From Brevibacillus formosus (GTDB lineage: Bacteria > Bacillota > Bacilli > Brevibacillales > Brevibacillaceae): a stretch of 64,000 nt of DNA. Positions 1 through 8,466 of this stretch are shown in pieces. Position numbers and translations under genes: made by a program. Position 1 is the first letter of the stretch, and the number at the start of each line of letters is the position of its first letter. Under the pieces are notes generated by a model, which saw only the letters and a list, made by a program, of their open reading frames with translations, searched no databases and was not told the origin of the DNA. The stretch is taken from the NCBI RefSeq assembly GCF_003013405.1, contig NZ_PXZL01000027.1:1-64000 (forward strand), written 5' to 3'.

Positions 1-42
1 TGAATTTAGGCGTCAGTTTGCGGCCTGACGGCCGGGGTCTTT

Positions 43-261
43 CTAAATGTCTACGAAATGGGGTCTTGACCACCACGTGCTGCGGCCTTTTTTTATATGG
101 AAAGTTAAAGTGAAGTAGTCTCTCGGGTTTGCTTCTCGGATCATAGAGTCTACAACTCGGTATATACATAGTACTAGCTCCTTGGTACTTTCCTCCTTTT
201 TTCTGCCAGAACTCCCGACTATATTGCTTCTGCTCTTTCTTGCCTTTCTAGCAGGTGCCAT
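43..261 (-). CDS. Hypothetical small basic protein (doubtful)
   Basis: An open frame of 72 codons on the minus strand with a lysine/arginine-rich N-terminus (about residues 4-22). I recognise no family. No convincing ribosome binding site precedes the ATG: the upstream bases are pyrimidine-rich. It lies next to decayed genes, so it may be a chance frame or another remnant. Confidence 0.2.
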   Translation of the reverse strand: MAPARKARKSRSNIVGSSGRKKEESTKELVLCIYRVVDSMIREANPRDYFTLTFHIKKGRSTWWSRPHFVDI

Positions 262-307
262 AAAGGGATGGGAGTGAGATAGATTTATAAAGGATGTGAG
301 CAGGTTA

Positions 308-737
308 GGAGGTGGTGGTTTTCGTACATATAGTCTCGCTTGCTTTGGTTCTTTTCTTTTTCGACTGTGGTTTTTCTTCGATCGGCGTAAATCATGATCC
401 GGGGAGGATAGCTGCTCAAGTCGTGACGGGCATGGAATTTTTGAGAGCCGGAGCTATGATTAAATTCAATGGTAACGTGAAAGGCTTGACGACGGCAGCA
501 GGTATGTGGGTTGCTACAGCCATTGGTCTAATGTTCAGTGCAGGGATGTATGTCGCTGCGATCGTTGCCGCGGTTTTTTCGTACCTGACGTTAGACTTTC
601 ATAGACTTTTTCCTCGCTTGTTTTCTGTCACCAAGATTTCACATCCTACTGATGAGAGCATTGAAAGTGATGAGAGGCTAAAGCACTGTGATGATCACGA
701 TTTTTATCACGAAGATCACGATCGATGTTTCACGTGA
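308..737 (+). pseudogene. MgtC/SapB-family membrane protein remnant, 5'-truncated and frameshifted
   Basis: Two reading frames together resemble the middle and end of an MgtC/SapB-type inner-membrane protein. From 308 one frame reads GGGFRTYSLACFGSFLFRL, which corresponds to the conserved GLRTYTLVCLGSA block. Near 370 the similarity moves to another frame, reading DPGRIAAQVVTG and then GLTTAAGMWVATAIGL, the family's signature region. The usual GIGFLGAG motif is altered to GMEFLRAG. The N-terminal membrane helices are missing. I infer an inactive gene. MgtC proteins are linked to growth under low magnesium and to virulence in other bacteria, but nothing suggests this copy works. Its tail runs into a parS site at 726-741. 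Confidence 0.6.
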
Positions 738-741
738 AACG
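726..741. promoter_or_regulatory. parS: parS centromere site (Spo0J binding)
   Basis: The bases read TGTTTCACGTGAAACG, 15 of 16 positions matching the Bacillus parS consensus TGTTTCACGTGAAACA. Spo0J (ParB) encoded at 3449 should load and spread from here. A perfect copy lies inside spo0J itself. Confidence 0.88.
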
Positions 742-948
742 TTTTTCGTTAGCAGGAATTGGACGAATCTTGCAGAATTACATATATATAAATGAACCTG
801 TAGAAAGCGTGTAGGGAAAAAGATTAGGTCAAAGGCAATTTTACAAACCGACCGGATGGGCAAGAAGAGTCCGTTAAGCAGTATGTACTATAGGGCTTCT
901 GAAGCTTTTTTAAAAGTAGATGCATGCTGTCTCTAACGATGTAAGAGG

Positions 949-1080
949 AGGACCTATGTAAAAAGAGTAGGACTGGACTCACTTACGACGCCAATATGCC
1001 ATTTTTCCTTAGCAGCAACAATCAAAGAACATATCCAATCTGTCATATCCGGACAATGGATGGGCGGGGGATACAAAATG
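949..1080 (+). pseudogene. Possible fragment of a BMP-type substrate-binding protein
   Basis: In the frame through 961 the translation contains VGLDSLTTPICHFSLAAT, then SVISGQWMGGGYKMFLGR, before a stop. The pattern resembles, by eye only, the C-terminal part of basic-membrane-protein/Med-type lipoproteins, where a VL(T)S block is followed by an alpha helix and a DGxWxGG turn. There is no intact start or signal peptide. Together with the MgtC remnant it suggests decayed DNA between the upstream genes and noc. Confidence 0.18.
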
Positions 1081-1119
1081 TTTTTAGGAAGATTCTGTCG
1101 TTGATTGGACAGGACCTTT

Positions 1120-1320
1120 TTCAGTTTCAAGGACGTATTCAAAAAGTTGTTTTTCCGTACCAAGAATGCGGCGAGAAGCTGAAGAAAGAGGAGCGGAATG
1201 TAGGAGAGCTACATGAGGACCGGGATTTCAAAGGTGAACGCTACTTTCGTTGTAACGCAATATTTCAGGGTTACTTCGTGATCAAAAATGACTTTTTGAA
1301 CACCTCTTCAAAGACTTTAA
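1120..1320. repeat. Pair of inverted repeats upstream of noc
   Basis: The segment 1120-1165, containing ATTCAAAAAGTTGTTTTT, resembles the reverse complement of 1272-1318, which contains GTTCAAAAAGTCATTTTT. The arms align over about 45 bases with many mismatches and share an identical TTCAAAAAGT core. The same core opens a hairpin before walR at 28096. The rest of 742-1360 shows no supportable gene. Confidence 0.4.
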
Positions 1321-1360
1321 AATAGCACGGATGGAACGGGTAGAAGTGGGGGATTTTTCT

Positions 1361-2215
1361 ATGGCAGTTAAAGATTCATTTTCTCGGATTTTTGGCTTGA
1401 CGGACAAGACAGATAACGAAGAAATCAAACAAATACCAGTTGAGGAGATTGTACCGAATCCATATCAACCTCGTACTGTATTTGATGACGAGAAAATTGA
1501 TGAGTTGTGTCAAACGATACGAACTCACGGGCTCATTCAACCGATTGTCGTGCGAGTTCGCGATGGTCGTTATGAATTGATTGCTGGGGAACGACGTTTG
1601 CGCGCAACTAGAAAATTGGGCATGGAGAGGATTCCTGCGATTGTCAAAGAGTTTAATGACTCGCAAACAGCCTCTATCGCATTGATTGAGAATTTGCAAC
1701 GAGAAGGTTTGACAGCTATTGAAGAGGCAGTCGCATATCAAAAGCTGATTGATTTGCACAATCTGACACAAGAGAGTCTTGCTCAACGTTTGGGTAAAGG
1801 ACAATCGACAATCGCAAACAAACTGCGCTTGCTCCATTTACCGCAAGAAATTCAAGATGCATTGTTGTCCAGACAAGTAACAGAGCGGCATGCAAGGGCT
1901 CTGATTCCGTTAAAAGATCCAGAATTACAAAATAAAGTCCTGCTGGAGATTTTGGAGCGGGAATGGAATGTGAAACAGACAGAAGTGCGCGTAAAGCAGC
2001 TTCTAGAATTGGCTGAGAACCCTAAATCGGAAAAAGATGCGAAGCCTCGTTGGAAAGCATTTTCAAGAGATACGCGGATTGCGATTAATACCGTTCGGCA
2101 ATCAATCGATATGGTGATCCAGACGGGCCTACCTGTAGAGACAGCGGAAGAAGACCATGATGAATTCTATCAATTCACCATTCGTATTCCGAAAAACAAG
2201 GAAGCAGGGAAATAA
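1361..2215 (+). CDS. noc: Nucleoid occlusion factor Noc
   Basis: Noc binds its own sites around the chromosome, recruits DNA to the membrane and blocks FtsZ ring assembly over the nucleoid. The 284-residue product is a ParB/Spo0J paralog: ParB box GERRLRAT at about 75-82, HTH region about 135-160. Two stretches that separate Noc from ParB specificity are Noc-like here ([10 protein letters not shown] and TERHARAL), whereas the Spo0J below has GKSRPHVANMLR and MGHSRAL. I chose ATG 1361, preceded by GTGGGGGA at 1346-1352, giving the start [13 protein letters not shown] that matches known Noc N-termini; the upstream ATG at 1331 has no ribosome binding site. It has its own terminator, and soj follows after a 478-base gap. 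Confidence 0.95.
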   Translation: MAVKDSFSRIFGLTDKTDNEEIKQIPVEEIVPNPYQPRTVFDDEKIDELCQTIRTHGLIQPIVVRVRDGRYELIAGERRLRATRKLGMERIPAIVKEFNDSQTASIALIENLQREGLTAIEEAVAYQKLIDLHNLTQESLAQRLGKGQSTIANKLRLLHLPQEIQDALLSRQVTERHARALIPLKDPELQNKVLLEILEREWNVKQTEVRVKQLLELAENPKSEKDAKPRWKAFSRDTRIAINTVRQSIDMVIQTGLPVETAEEDHDEFYQFTIRIPKNKEAGK

Positions 2216-2232
2216 AAGTAGATGGTGACAAA

Positions 2233-2259
2233 AAAGGCGACAAGGTCGCCTTTCTTTTT
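2233..2259 (+). terminator. Rho-independent terminator after noc
   Basis: Stem AAAGGCGA/TCGCCTTT with a short loop, followed by a T-rich run, 18 bases after the noc stop. Confidence 0.85.
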
Positions 2260-2693
2260 GGGCAAATGCTGGTGATTTATTGGAAATGAGGCTTTCTGTA
2301 CTGTTTAATTTCCAGAAATAGGCATTTTTCATGAAAAAGCTAGGAAAATCTCTATTTTCGGGACAAAAATCAGGCTTTTTTGTCTCATTATCTAAAAAAA
2401 ACAGCGTACGACCAAGCTGCAAATCTGATAACATGGAGAGTACCAACCTGTGCATACTTGCAGCTTTACTCGTTAATCAATGAGGATAACCTTGCAGAGA
2501 CTTTTTTCGTCTTATCATGTACAGGCCATGTAAAAGTTACTGGATGGCAACGAACGAAGGAATACGAGCAAATCGTAAATAGACTCGAATGACTAACTAG
2601 ATGAGGATACAGAAGATGACTTTGAAAGACGTACTGGAGAGTGTACTGGTCAAGCCACAAGCTTTCCTACACGACAAAAAAGAGGTGGAGAAG
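2260..2693. other. Gap before soj, no supportable gene
   Basis: The interval must hold the soj-spo0J promoter, but I cannot point to one with confidence. Open frames here lack ribosome binding sites and family signatures. Confidence 0.4.
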
Positions 2694-3452
2694 TTGGGAA
2701 AAATCATTGCGGTTGCGAACCAGAAAGGCGGCGTCGGGAAAACGACTACGTCCGTCAATCTAAGTGCTTGTTTGGCCGCATTGGGGAAAAAGGTTCTGCT
2801 GGTTGATATTGATCCGCAAGGAAATGCAACCAGTGGGATCGGGGTGAATAAGGCAGATGTTAAGTACTGCATTTATGATGTCCTGATCAATGATATCAAC
2901 CCCGTCGATGCGACTTTGCCAACTGAAATTGAAGGATTAATGATCATTCCTGCCACCATTCAATTGGCAGGTGCGGAAATCGAGCTGGTTCCTACGATTT
3001 CTCGTGAGGTTCGTCTGAAAAAGGCGCTGGAAGTAGTCAAGGACAAGTATGATTACGTCATCATCGATTGCCCGCCATCCTTAGGGATTTTGACCGTTAA
3101 TTCTTTGACAGCATCTGATTCTGTCTTAATTCCAATCCAGTGTGAATACTATGCGCTAGAGGGATTAAGCCAACTGTTGAACACCATTCGTTTGGTCCAA
3201 AAACACTTAAATTCACAGCTTGCCATCGAAGGTGTCGTGTTGACGATGCTGGATGCACGTACGAATCTTGGTCTGCAAGTGATCGAAGAAGTGAAGAAGT
3301 ATTTTCAGGACAAAGTATACAAGACAATTATTCCTCGAAATGTACGCTTGAGTGAAGCACCGTCACACGGACAAGCCATCATTACGTACGATCCACGCTC
3401 ACGAGGAGCGGAAGTCTATACTGATTTGGCGAAGGAAGTGGTAGGGGTATGA
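2694..3452 (+). CDS. soj: Chromosome partitioning ATPase Soj (ParA)
   Basis: Soj is the ParA-type ATPase that works with Spo0J in chromosome segregation and, in B. subtilis, adjusts DnaA activity. The deviant Walker A motif QKGGVGKTTTS lies at about residues 9-19, with the Walker A' strand VLLVDIDPQGN and the Walker B-like YVIIDCPPSLG following. I chose TTG 2694, preceded by GAGGTGGAG at 2682-2690; the 252-residue product then begins MGKIIAVANQKGG, as in B. subtilis (253 residues). The longer in-frame ATG at 2601 would add an unusual 31-residue extension without homology I recognise. It overlaps spo0J by four bases (ATGA), so translation is probably coupled. Confidence 0.95.
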   Translation: MGKIIAVANQKGGVGKTTTSVNLSACLAALGKKVLLVDIDPQGNATSGIGVNKADVKYCIYDVLINDINPVDATLPTEIEGLMIIPATIQLAGAEIELVPTISREVRLKKALEVVKDKYDYVIIDCPPSLGILTVNSLTASDSVLIPIQCEYYALEGLSQLLNTIRLVQKHLNSQLAIEGVVLTMLDARTNLGLQVIEEVKKYFQDKVYKTIIPRNVRLSEAPSHGQAIITYDPRSRGAEVYTDLAKEVVGV

Positions 3453-4294
3453 GTAGAGGATTGGGAAAAGGGCTGAATGCGCTTATTACTTCCAATCTCA
3501 TCGAAGAAGGGGAACAGGTAAAAGAGGTTTCCGTCAATGAGATTCGTCCTAACCCTTATCAGCCCCGGAAAGAATTCGAGCAATCAGCTATTGAGGAACT
3601 GGCGCAATCGATCAAAGAGCATGGAATCATCCAACCGCTAATTGTTCGGAAAAGCATCAAAGGCTACGAGCTGGTGGCTGGAGAAAGACGATTGCGTGCT
3701 GCAAAGGTAGCGGGGTTAAAAGAGGTTCCGGTAGTAGTAAAAGCGTACACCGATCAGCAATTAATGGAGATTGCCCTGATTGAGAACTTGCAGCGGGAAA
3801 ATCTGAATCCACTGGAAGAGGCAGAGGCGTATGACAAGCTGATTTCTCACCATGATTATACGCAAGAACAGCTTGCACAAAAGATAGGGAAGAGTCGACC
3901 GCATGTAGCCAACATGCTGCGTTTGCTGCAACTGCCAGAGAAGATCCGAAAAATGGTCTCGGCAGCCGAACTATCCATGGGTCATTCGCGTGCTTTGCTT
4001 GGGGTAACGGATAAGAAAGTACAACAACAGCTTGCAAACGACGTGGTGGAAAAAGGATTGAGTGTTCGTCAGCTGGAAGAGCTTGTGAAGCAGCTCAATG
4101 TTTCACGTGAAACAAAAAAGAAAAAGCCAGCGAAAAACGAGCCAGTATTGATCGAGATGGAGGAACGGCTACGCAGTCGTTTTGGAACATCGGTCAAGAT
4201 TAAAAAAGGATCGAAGCGCGGCAAGATCGAGATTGACTTCTATTCACAGGAAGACTTGGAGCGAATCATCGATATGCTGAATATAGAGAAGTAA
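3449..4294 (+). CDS. spo0J: Chromosome partitioning protein Spo0J (ParB)
   Basis: Spo0J is the ParB CTPase clamp that loads at parS, spreads and recruits SMC condensin. The 281-residue product has the N-terminal ParB domain with GERRLRAAK (the CTP-binding box, about residues 75-83), an HTH region with GKSRPHVANML and the ParB-type MGHSRALLG segment, and a lysine-rich linker before a C-terminal dimerisation domain. The gene contains a perfect parS at 4099-4114, as in B. subtilis. Start ATG overlaps the soj stop. Confidence 0.97.
   Translation: MSRGLGKGLNALITSNLIEEGEQVKEVSVNEIRPNPYQPRKEFEQSAIEELAQSIKEHGIIQPLIVRKSIKGYELVAGERRLRAAKVAGLKEVPVVVKAYTDQQLMEIALIENLQRENLNPLEEAEAYDKLISHHDYTQEQLAQKIGKSRPHVANMLRLLQLPEKIRKMVSAAELSMGHSRALLGVTDKKVQQQLANDVVEKGLSVRQLEELVKQLNVSRETKKKKPAKNEPVLIEMEERLRSRFGTSVKIKKGSKRGKIEIDFYSQEDLERIIDMLNIEK
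4099..4114. promoter_or_regulatory. parS: parS site inside spo0J
   Basis: TGTTTCACGTGAAACA, an exact match to the consensus palindrome, lying within the coding sequence at the end of the ParB DNA-binding region. Confidence 0.97.
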
Positions 4295-4309
4295 GTCCAG
4301 GAGGTAGTC

Positions 4310-5464
4310 ATGGCGATCATCTATTTGGATAACGCAGCTTCTACATGGCCCAAGCCGCCAGCAGTCAAAGAAATGATGGCGGAGGTCATCGAGGATTTTG
4401 CTGCAAATCCTGGCCGAGGTGGACATGCACTGGCGATGAAAGCGAGTAAAGCTGTGTTTCGGACACGGGTGCAAGTTTCGCGGTTGTTTGGGATTCAAAA
4501 CCCGAATAACCTCTTTTTTTACCTCAATGCCACTCAAGCGCTTAATCAGGCGATAAAAGGATTCTTACAAGCAGGCGATCATGTTATTTCATCTTCAGTG
4601 GAGCATAATTCGGTAAGACGTCCCATCGAGTACATGCGCAAAAACAACCAAGTAGAAGCAACTTTTGTCGAGCCGAGAGAAGACCATCAATTCTATGTAG
4701 AGGATTTTGCCAAGGCAATTACGCCCGCGACGCGGTTAATCGTTGTGAGTCATGCTTCCAATTTGACAGGTGTCATCCTGCCTGTAGCCGAACTGGGGAA
4801 ACTGGCAAAAGAGTACGGAATTACGTTTTTGGTGGATGCTTCTCAGTCTGCTGGTGTTTTGCCTATCGATGTAGAGGCAATGAAGATTGATATGCTTGCT
4901 TTTCCTGGGCACAAAGGGCTGTATGGGCCACAAGGTACAGGTGGTTTGTACGTGAGAAGTGATATTGATCTCGAGCCCTTGATTCATGGGGGGACAGGCA
5001 GTCAGTCTGAAGCGATCGATCAACCGACAACTCGTCCAGACCGATACGAAAGCGGGACACTCAATACGGTTGGGTTGGCAGGGCTGCAAGCAGGCGTTGA
5101 TTTTGTCATGGAAAAAGGTGTGGACAACATCCGTCAACACGAATGGGAATTGGCGAAACAAGCAATCCTTGGATTGCAGCAGATAGAGGGTGTGCATGTC
5201 TACGGACCGGGGATTGAGATCGAACGTGTAGGCGTGGTTGCTTTTAATATTGGAGAGGTGGATGCAGCAGAGGTGTCGTTTATTCTGGATCAACAATATG
5301 GGATTGCGACTAGATCGGGTTTTCATTGTACGCCACTTGGTCACCAGACTGCCGGTACCGAACAACGTGGAGCGGTTCGAGCCAGCTTTGGAATTTTCAA
5401 CTCAGAGAAAGATGTAGAAGCACTTCATAACGCTGTTCGGGAAATAGCAGCAGCGTTTGTGTAA
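4310..5464 (+). CDS. Aminotransferase class V / cysteine desulfurase-family enzyme
   Basis: A PLP enzyme of fold type I, 384 residues. The N-terminus IYLDNAASTWPKP is the typical cysteine desulfurase start. The PLP lysine lies in AFPGHKGLYGPQGTGG (about residue 200), the substrate-binding histidine in SVEHNSVRRP, and a cysteine in SGFHCTPLGHQ (about 340) could be the persulfide carrier. The overall look fits the TIGR01977 subgroup (EF2568-like) rather than IscS, SufS or NifS proper, so the physiological substrate is open. AGGAGG precedes ATG 4310 by a normal distance, and the gene follows spo0J by 15 bases, probably in the same transcript. Confidence 0.85.
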   Translation: MAIIYLDNAASTWPKPPAVKEMMAEVIEDFAANPGRGGHALAMKASKAVFRTRVQVSRLFGIQNPNNLFFYLNATQALNQAIKGFLQAGDHVISSSVEHNSVRRPIEYMRKNNQVEATFVEPREDHQFYVEDFAKAITPATRLIVVSHASNLTGVILPVAELGKLAKEYGITFLVDASQSAGVLPIDVEAMKIDMLAFPGHKGLYGPQGTGGLYVRSDIDLEPLIHGGTGSQSEAIDQPTTRPDRYESGTLNTVGLAGLQAGVDFVMEKGVDNIRQHEWELAKQAILGLQQIEGVHVYGPGIEIERVGVVAFNIGEVDAAEVSFILDQQYGIATRSGFHCTPLGHQTAGTEQRGAVRASFGIFNSEKDVEALHNAVREIAAAFV

Positions 5465-5494
5465 GGGTAAGGCATCTGTAGGGGGACAGCGCAA

Positions 5495-6208
5495 GTGATC
5501 TTGCTGGGAACACTGGTCAACGCCGGAGCAATCATCTTAGGGGCATTGTTAGGCAGAATGTTGAAGCGAATTCCGGAGTCGATGCGACAAACCATCATGC
5601 AAGGAATTGCTCTGGCCGTATTCGTATTGGGCATTAAAATGTGCCTGGGTTCGGATAATTTTTTACTCGTGATTATCAGTATTGTGGTAGGAACAGTACT
5701 AGGTGAATGGATTGGGATTGAAAAAGGCTTAAACAATCTGGGGCACTGGCTAGAGAGGAAAGTTGGGGGGAGCCAAGGCAGTATCGCCACTGGTTTTATC
5801 ACAGGGACGCTGGTGTACTGTATTGGAGCCATGGCTGTACTAGGTTCATTGGACAGTGGTTTGCGTAACAACCACGAAGTACTGTTTATGAAAGCAATGC
5901 TAGACGGATTCTCCGCGATCATTTTCGCATCAACGCTAGGAATCGGTGTCATCTTTTCAGCAGTGCCCGTGTTTTTATATCAAGGCATGATTGCGTTATT
6001 ATCTACGAGTATTTACAGTGTGGTGAGCGAAACGATGCTGGATGCGATCCTGGTAGAAGTAACAGCGGTAGGTGGCTTGATGATTATTGCCATTGGCTTA
6101 AACGTTTTGGAGATCAAACAGATAAGGGTAGCCAACATGATGCCAGCATTAGTGATCGCAGCAGTAGGAGTTCCCTTTATCGATTGGATTTCAAAGCTGT
6201 TTTCATAG
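5495..6208 (+). CDS. DUF554 membrane protein (YdfK/YqgA type)
   Basis: An integral membrane protein of 237 residues starting at GTG 5495 after GGGGGA. It opens with LLGTLVNAGAIILGALLG and has several further hydrophobic helices; the segment ITGTLVYCIGAMAVLGSLDSG is the conserved core of DUF554. The family is presumed to be a small-molecule transporter, but no substrate is established to my knowledge. It probably forms one transcript with the upstream aminotransferase-like gene and is followed by a terminator. Confidence 0.88.
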   Translation: MILLGTLVNAGAIILGALLGRMLKRIPESMRQTIMQGIALAVFVLGIKMCLGSDNFLLVIISIVVGTVLGEWIGIEKGLNNLGHWLERKVGGSQGSIATGFITGTLVYCIGAMAVLGSLDSGLRNNHEVLFMKAMLDGFSAIIFASTLGIGVIFSAVPVFLYQGMIALLSTSIYSVVSETMLDAILVEVTAVGGLMIIAIGLNVLEIKQIRVANMMPALVIAAVGVPFIDWISKLFS

Positions 6209-6216
6209 GTAGACAG

Positions 6217-6248
6217 AGGCTCTTCCTTCGGGAGGAGTCTTTTATTTT
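6217..6248 (+). terminator. Terminator after the DUF554 gene
   Basis: Stem AGGCTCTTCC/GGAGGAGTCT (two G-U pairs) with a TTCG tetraloop and TTTATTTT tail. Confidence 0.8.
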
Positions 6249-6374
6249 GAAAATCAACTATCATCGATAAAAATAGCATGCGATAATATGAGACAAAAAC
6301 TTGATTTGCGAGCAAGGCTGGATAAGTGGGACGGGACAGTACAGCACGACAGCATGTTGGGGAGAGAATTTACT

Positions 6375-7274
6375 ATGTTGGGTGTAATCGTCAATCCTGT
6401 TTCGGGCAATGGCACAGGGTTGAAAGTGTGGAGGAAAATTGAGCCGACGCTACGACGTCTAGGAGCGCCTTTTCATGTCAGGCTGACATCAGGAGAGGGG
6501 GAGGCCGAAAAATTATCAAAAGAGCTGATACAAAAAGAGGGAGTAAAAAAAATCATTGCTGTCGGAGGGGATGGAACGGTCCGAGGCGTGATAAACGGGA
6601 TATACGAATCGAATCAAGAGTGTCGATTTGGATTGGTACCGGCTGGTTCCGGGAATGATTTCGCTCGCGGACATGGAATTCCGATGAAACCGTTACAGGC
6701 ATTAGAGCGAATTTTGTCGGAAAAAGGGGAAAAGCGAATCGATCTGATTTTAATGAATGGAAAAGTAGCAGTGAATTCAATCGGGGCCGGATTCGATGCA
6801 CAGGTAGCAAAGATAACGGATCAAGCTGTGTACAAAGCTTGGCTGAATCGGTACAAGCTAGGAGCACTCGCCTACATTATATCGGTGATTCGCGTCGTAT
6901 GTACGTATCAGCCACGTGACATCGTAATAAACGTTGATGGTCATGAGGTTGGTTTAGAGGCTGTCTGGCTAGTCGTCGCTGCCAATATTCCGAATTACGG
7001 AGGCGGAATGCTGATTTGTCCCGATGCAATACCAGACGATGGCATTGCGGACATTTGCATAGTAAGTGGTGTGCGTCGACTCGGATTGTTAGCTGCTTTT
7101 CCGAAAATATTCACAGGAGCTCATCGTCATCATCCGGGTGTCCGTTTTTATAGGGGCAAGCAGGTAACGATACAAGCAGCAGGACAGCTGCCTGTTCATG
7201 CGGATGGAGAAAGCGTAGCGCCAACGCTGCTCAATGCTCAAGTGATCGAAAAGTGCCTGACGATTTATGTGTAA
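6375..7274 (+). CDS. Diacylglycerol kinase-family lipid kinase (YegS/DgkB-like)
   Basis: A soluble lipid kinase of the DAGK catalytic fold, 299 residues. Visible motifs are VNPVSGNGTG near the N-terminus, the ATP-binding GGDGTVRGVINGI (about residues 60-72) and GLVPAGSGNDFARG (about 87-100). DgkB-type enzymes recycle diacylglycerol released by lipoteichoic acid synthesis; whether this copy does so, or acts on another lipid, cannot be told from sequence. I chose ATG 6375 (GGGGAGAG just upstream); the in-frame ATG at 6288 would add 29 residues without family support. Confidence 0.88.
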   Translation: MLGVIVNPVSGNGTGLKVWRKIEPTLRRLGAPFHVRLTSGEGEAEKLSKELIQKEGVKKIIAVGGDGTVRGVINGIYESNQECRFGLVPAGSGNDFARGHGIPMKPLQALERILSEKGEKRIDLILMNGKVAVNSIGAGFDAQVAKITDQAVYKAWLNRYKLGALAYIISVIRVVCTYQPRDIVINVDGHEVGLEAVWLVVAANIPNYGGGMLICPDAIPDDGIADICIVSGVRRLGLLAAFPKIFTGAHRHHPGVRFYRGKQVTIQAAGQLPVHADGESVAPTLLNAQVIEKCLTIYV

Positions 7275-7318
7275 AAAAAATAGACCTGTCATCCGGTGAG
7301 GGAGAGAACAGATCAAAA

Positions 7319-7349
7319 AGAAAGTTTTCCAAAGAGGGATGGAACCTTT
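7319..7349 (-). terminator. Possible terminator after yyaC
   Basis: On the minus strand AAAGGTTCCA pairs imperfectly with TGGAAAACTTT and a CTTTTTG tail follows, just past the yyaC stop. Confidence 0.4.
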
Positions 7350-7364
7350 TGCAGAAAGAAACGG

Positions 7365-7970
7365 TCAATCATATAAGACACTATCGAATCGACTCGGCGT
7401 AGAAGCCAGTGTTACGGCTTTTGCCAGTCCGGAAGCTATGATATCTGCCATGTTCATGACGATGGAGAGACGGGTATTTTGAAGGACAAAATACTCCATG
7501 AAGCCTCCTACGTTGACAATCCCGGTAATGTGGAAGGAACCAACAGGAGGCAGCTCTTTTTTTACACCAGCCCCTGGTTTTAGTGGACCGTTCATCACAT
7601 TGATGTTTCCAACGTGGCTAAATTGACCTAAACAGGCATCGACTGCAATGAGTGTAGCTGTTGGATGATTCACTTGGATGAGCTCTAATTTTTCTTTAAG
7701 ATTCATAGCGTGTACAGGGTCCTCAAGCGTTCCGTACACTTGCAAAAAACGAGGTGACTGTGCGATGAGCTTGGTTCCTACTAATGGGCCTAGAGCATCC
7801 CCAGTAGAACGGTCTGTCCCAATACATACAATGACAAGGTCGTCATCGAACCGATTTAAGCGAAAGCGCTGGGCAAGGTGACCGGCGAGATGCTCGTCTG
7901 CGTTTTCACTGCGGTATTCCACTTTAAAAGGTGGCAAAGAATAATCCTTGCGATTATCGGATGTACTCAT
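7365..7970 (-). CDS. yyaC: Spore protease YyaC (GPR-like sister protease)
   Basis: YyaC-type proteins are sporulation proteins related to the germination protease GPR. Motifs that place it are VIVCIGTDRSTGDALGP near residues 45-62 (acid residues typical of the GPR/HybD fold) and LIAVDACLG further on. The product is 201 residues from ATG 7970, preceded on the minus strand by AGTGGGGG; a GTG four codons upstream is also open. It is transcribed against its neighbours, fitting separate forespore control, though I could not identify a clear sigma F or sigma G promoter. Confidence 0.88.
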   Translation of the reverse strand: MSTSDNRKDYSLPPFKVEYRSENADEHLAGHLAQRFRLNRFDDDLVIVCIGTDRSTGDALGPLVGTKLIAQSPRFLQVYGTLEDPVHAMNLKEKLELIQVNHPTATLIAVDACLGQFSHVGNINVMNGPLKPGAGVKKELPPVGSFHITGIVNVGGFMEYFVLQNTRLSIVMNMADIIASGLAKAVTLASTPSRFDSVLYD

Positions 7971-8184
7971 GGAAACCCCCACTCTTGCCGACTTGGCTTA
8001 AACCAACCTGTAAAAGGTTATATAAAAGTATTCACAGTATCGTACCGATATGACATTTTTATACCTGCTAATGGGAAAGTTACGTAGGTTTTGAAAACTC
8101 AGCGAGGCTGGCAAGCACGAAAGCGAACAGGTAAAATAAGAGGAGCCTATGGCAGTTTACGTGAAAGAGATAAGGGGGAGTGAA

Positions 8185-8466
8185 ATGGGAGGAGAGACGG
8201 TGCTGATCGCGTTTGATTCCACGCAGCAAGCTTTGCGGGCAGAAATGCTGCTGGAGTACGAAGATATTGAGATCGATACAAGACCTACGCCAAAAGAAAT
8301 AACGGCAGGCTGTGCCCTTTCCATTGAGTTCCCACTGTCGGATTACTCACGAGCGAAAGCGATCATGATGGAACAACAAGTGGTAATACGAGGATACTTC
8401 CGTCAGTTTTTTGGCCAGTATAGCGAGGTCGACGAAAAAGGGGAGCAGAAGGAGCGGGAGGAATGA
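8185..8466 (+). CDS. DUF3343 small protein
   Basis: A protein of 93 residues from ATG 8185 (AAGGGGGAG seven bases upstream); the ATG at 8149, behind AGAGGAGCC, would add 12 residues. The body TVLIAFDSTQQALRAEMLLE ... TPKEITAGCALSIEF fits DUF3343, a family of about 80-residue proteins of unknown function with a conserved Cys-Gly/Ala. Its last codons overlap the mscS start by four bases (ATGA), so the two are probably translated together. Confidence 0.8.
   Translation: MGGETVLIAFDSTQQALRAEMLLEYEDIEIDTRPTPKEITAGCALSIEFPLSDYSRAKAIMMEQQVVIRGYFRQFFGQYSEVDEKGEQKEREE

Noticed and set aside
2380..2592. Plus-strand frame of 70 codons before soj
   Set aside because: No start signal or similarity; it probably lies in the soj leader.
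2601..2693. Extended N-terminus of Soj from ATG 2601
   Set aside because: The TTG at 2694 has a much better ribosome binding site and gives the usual MGKII start; the 31 added residues have no counterpart in known ParA proteins.
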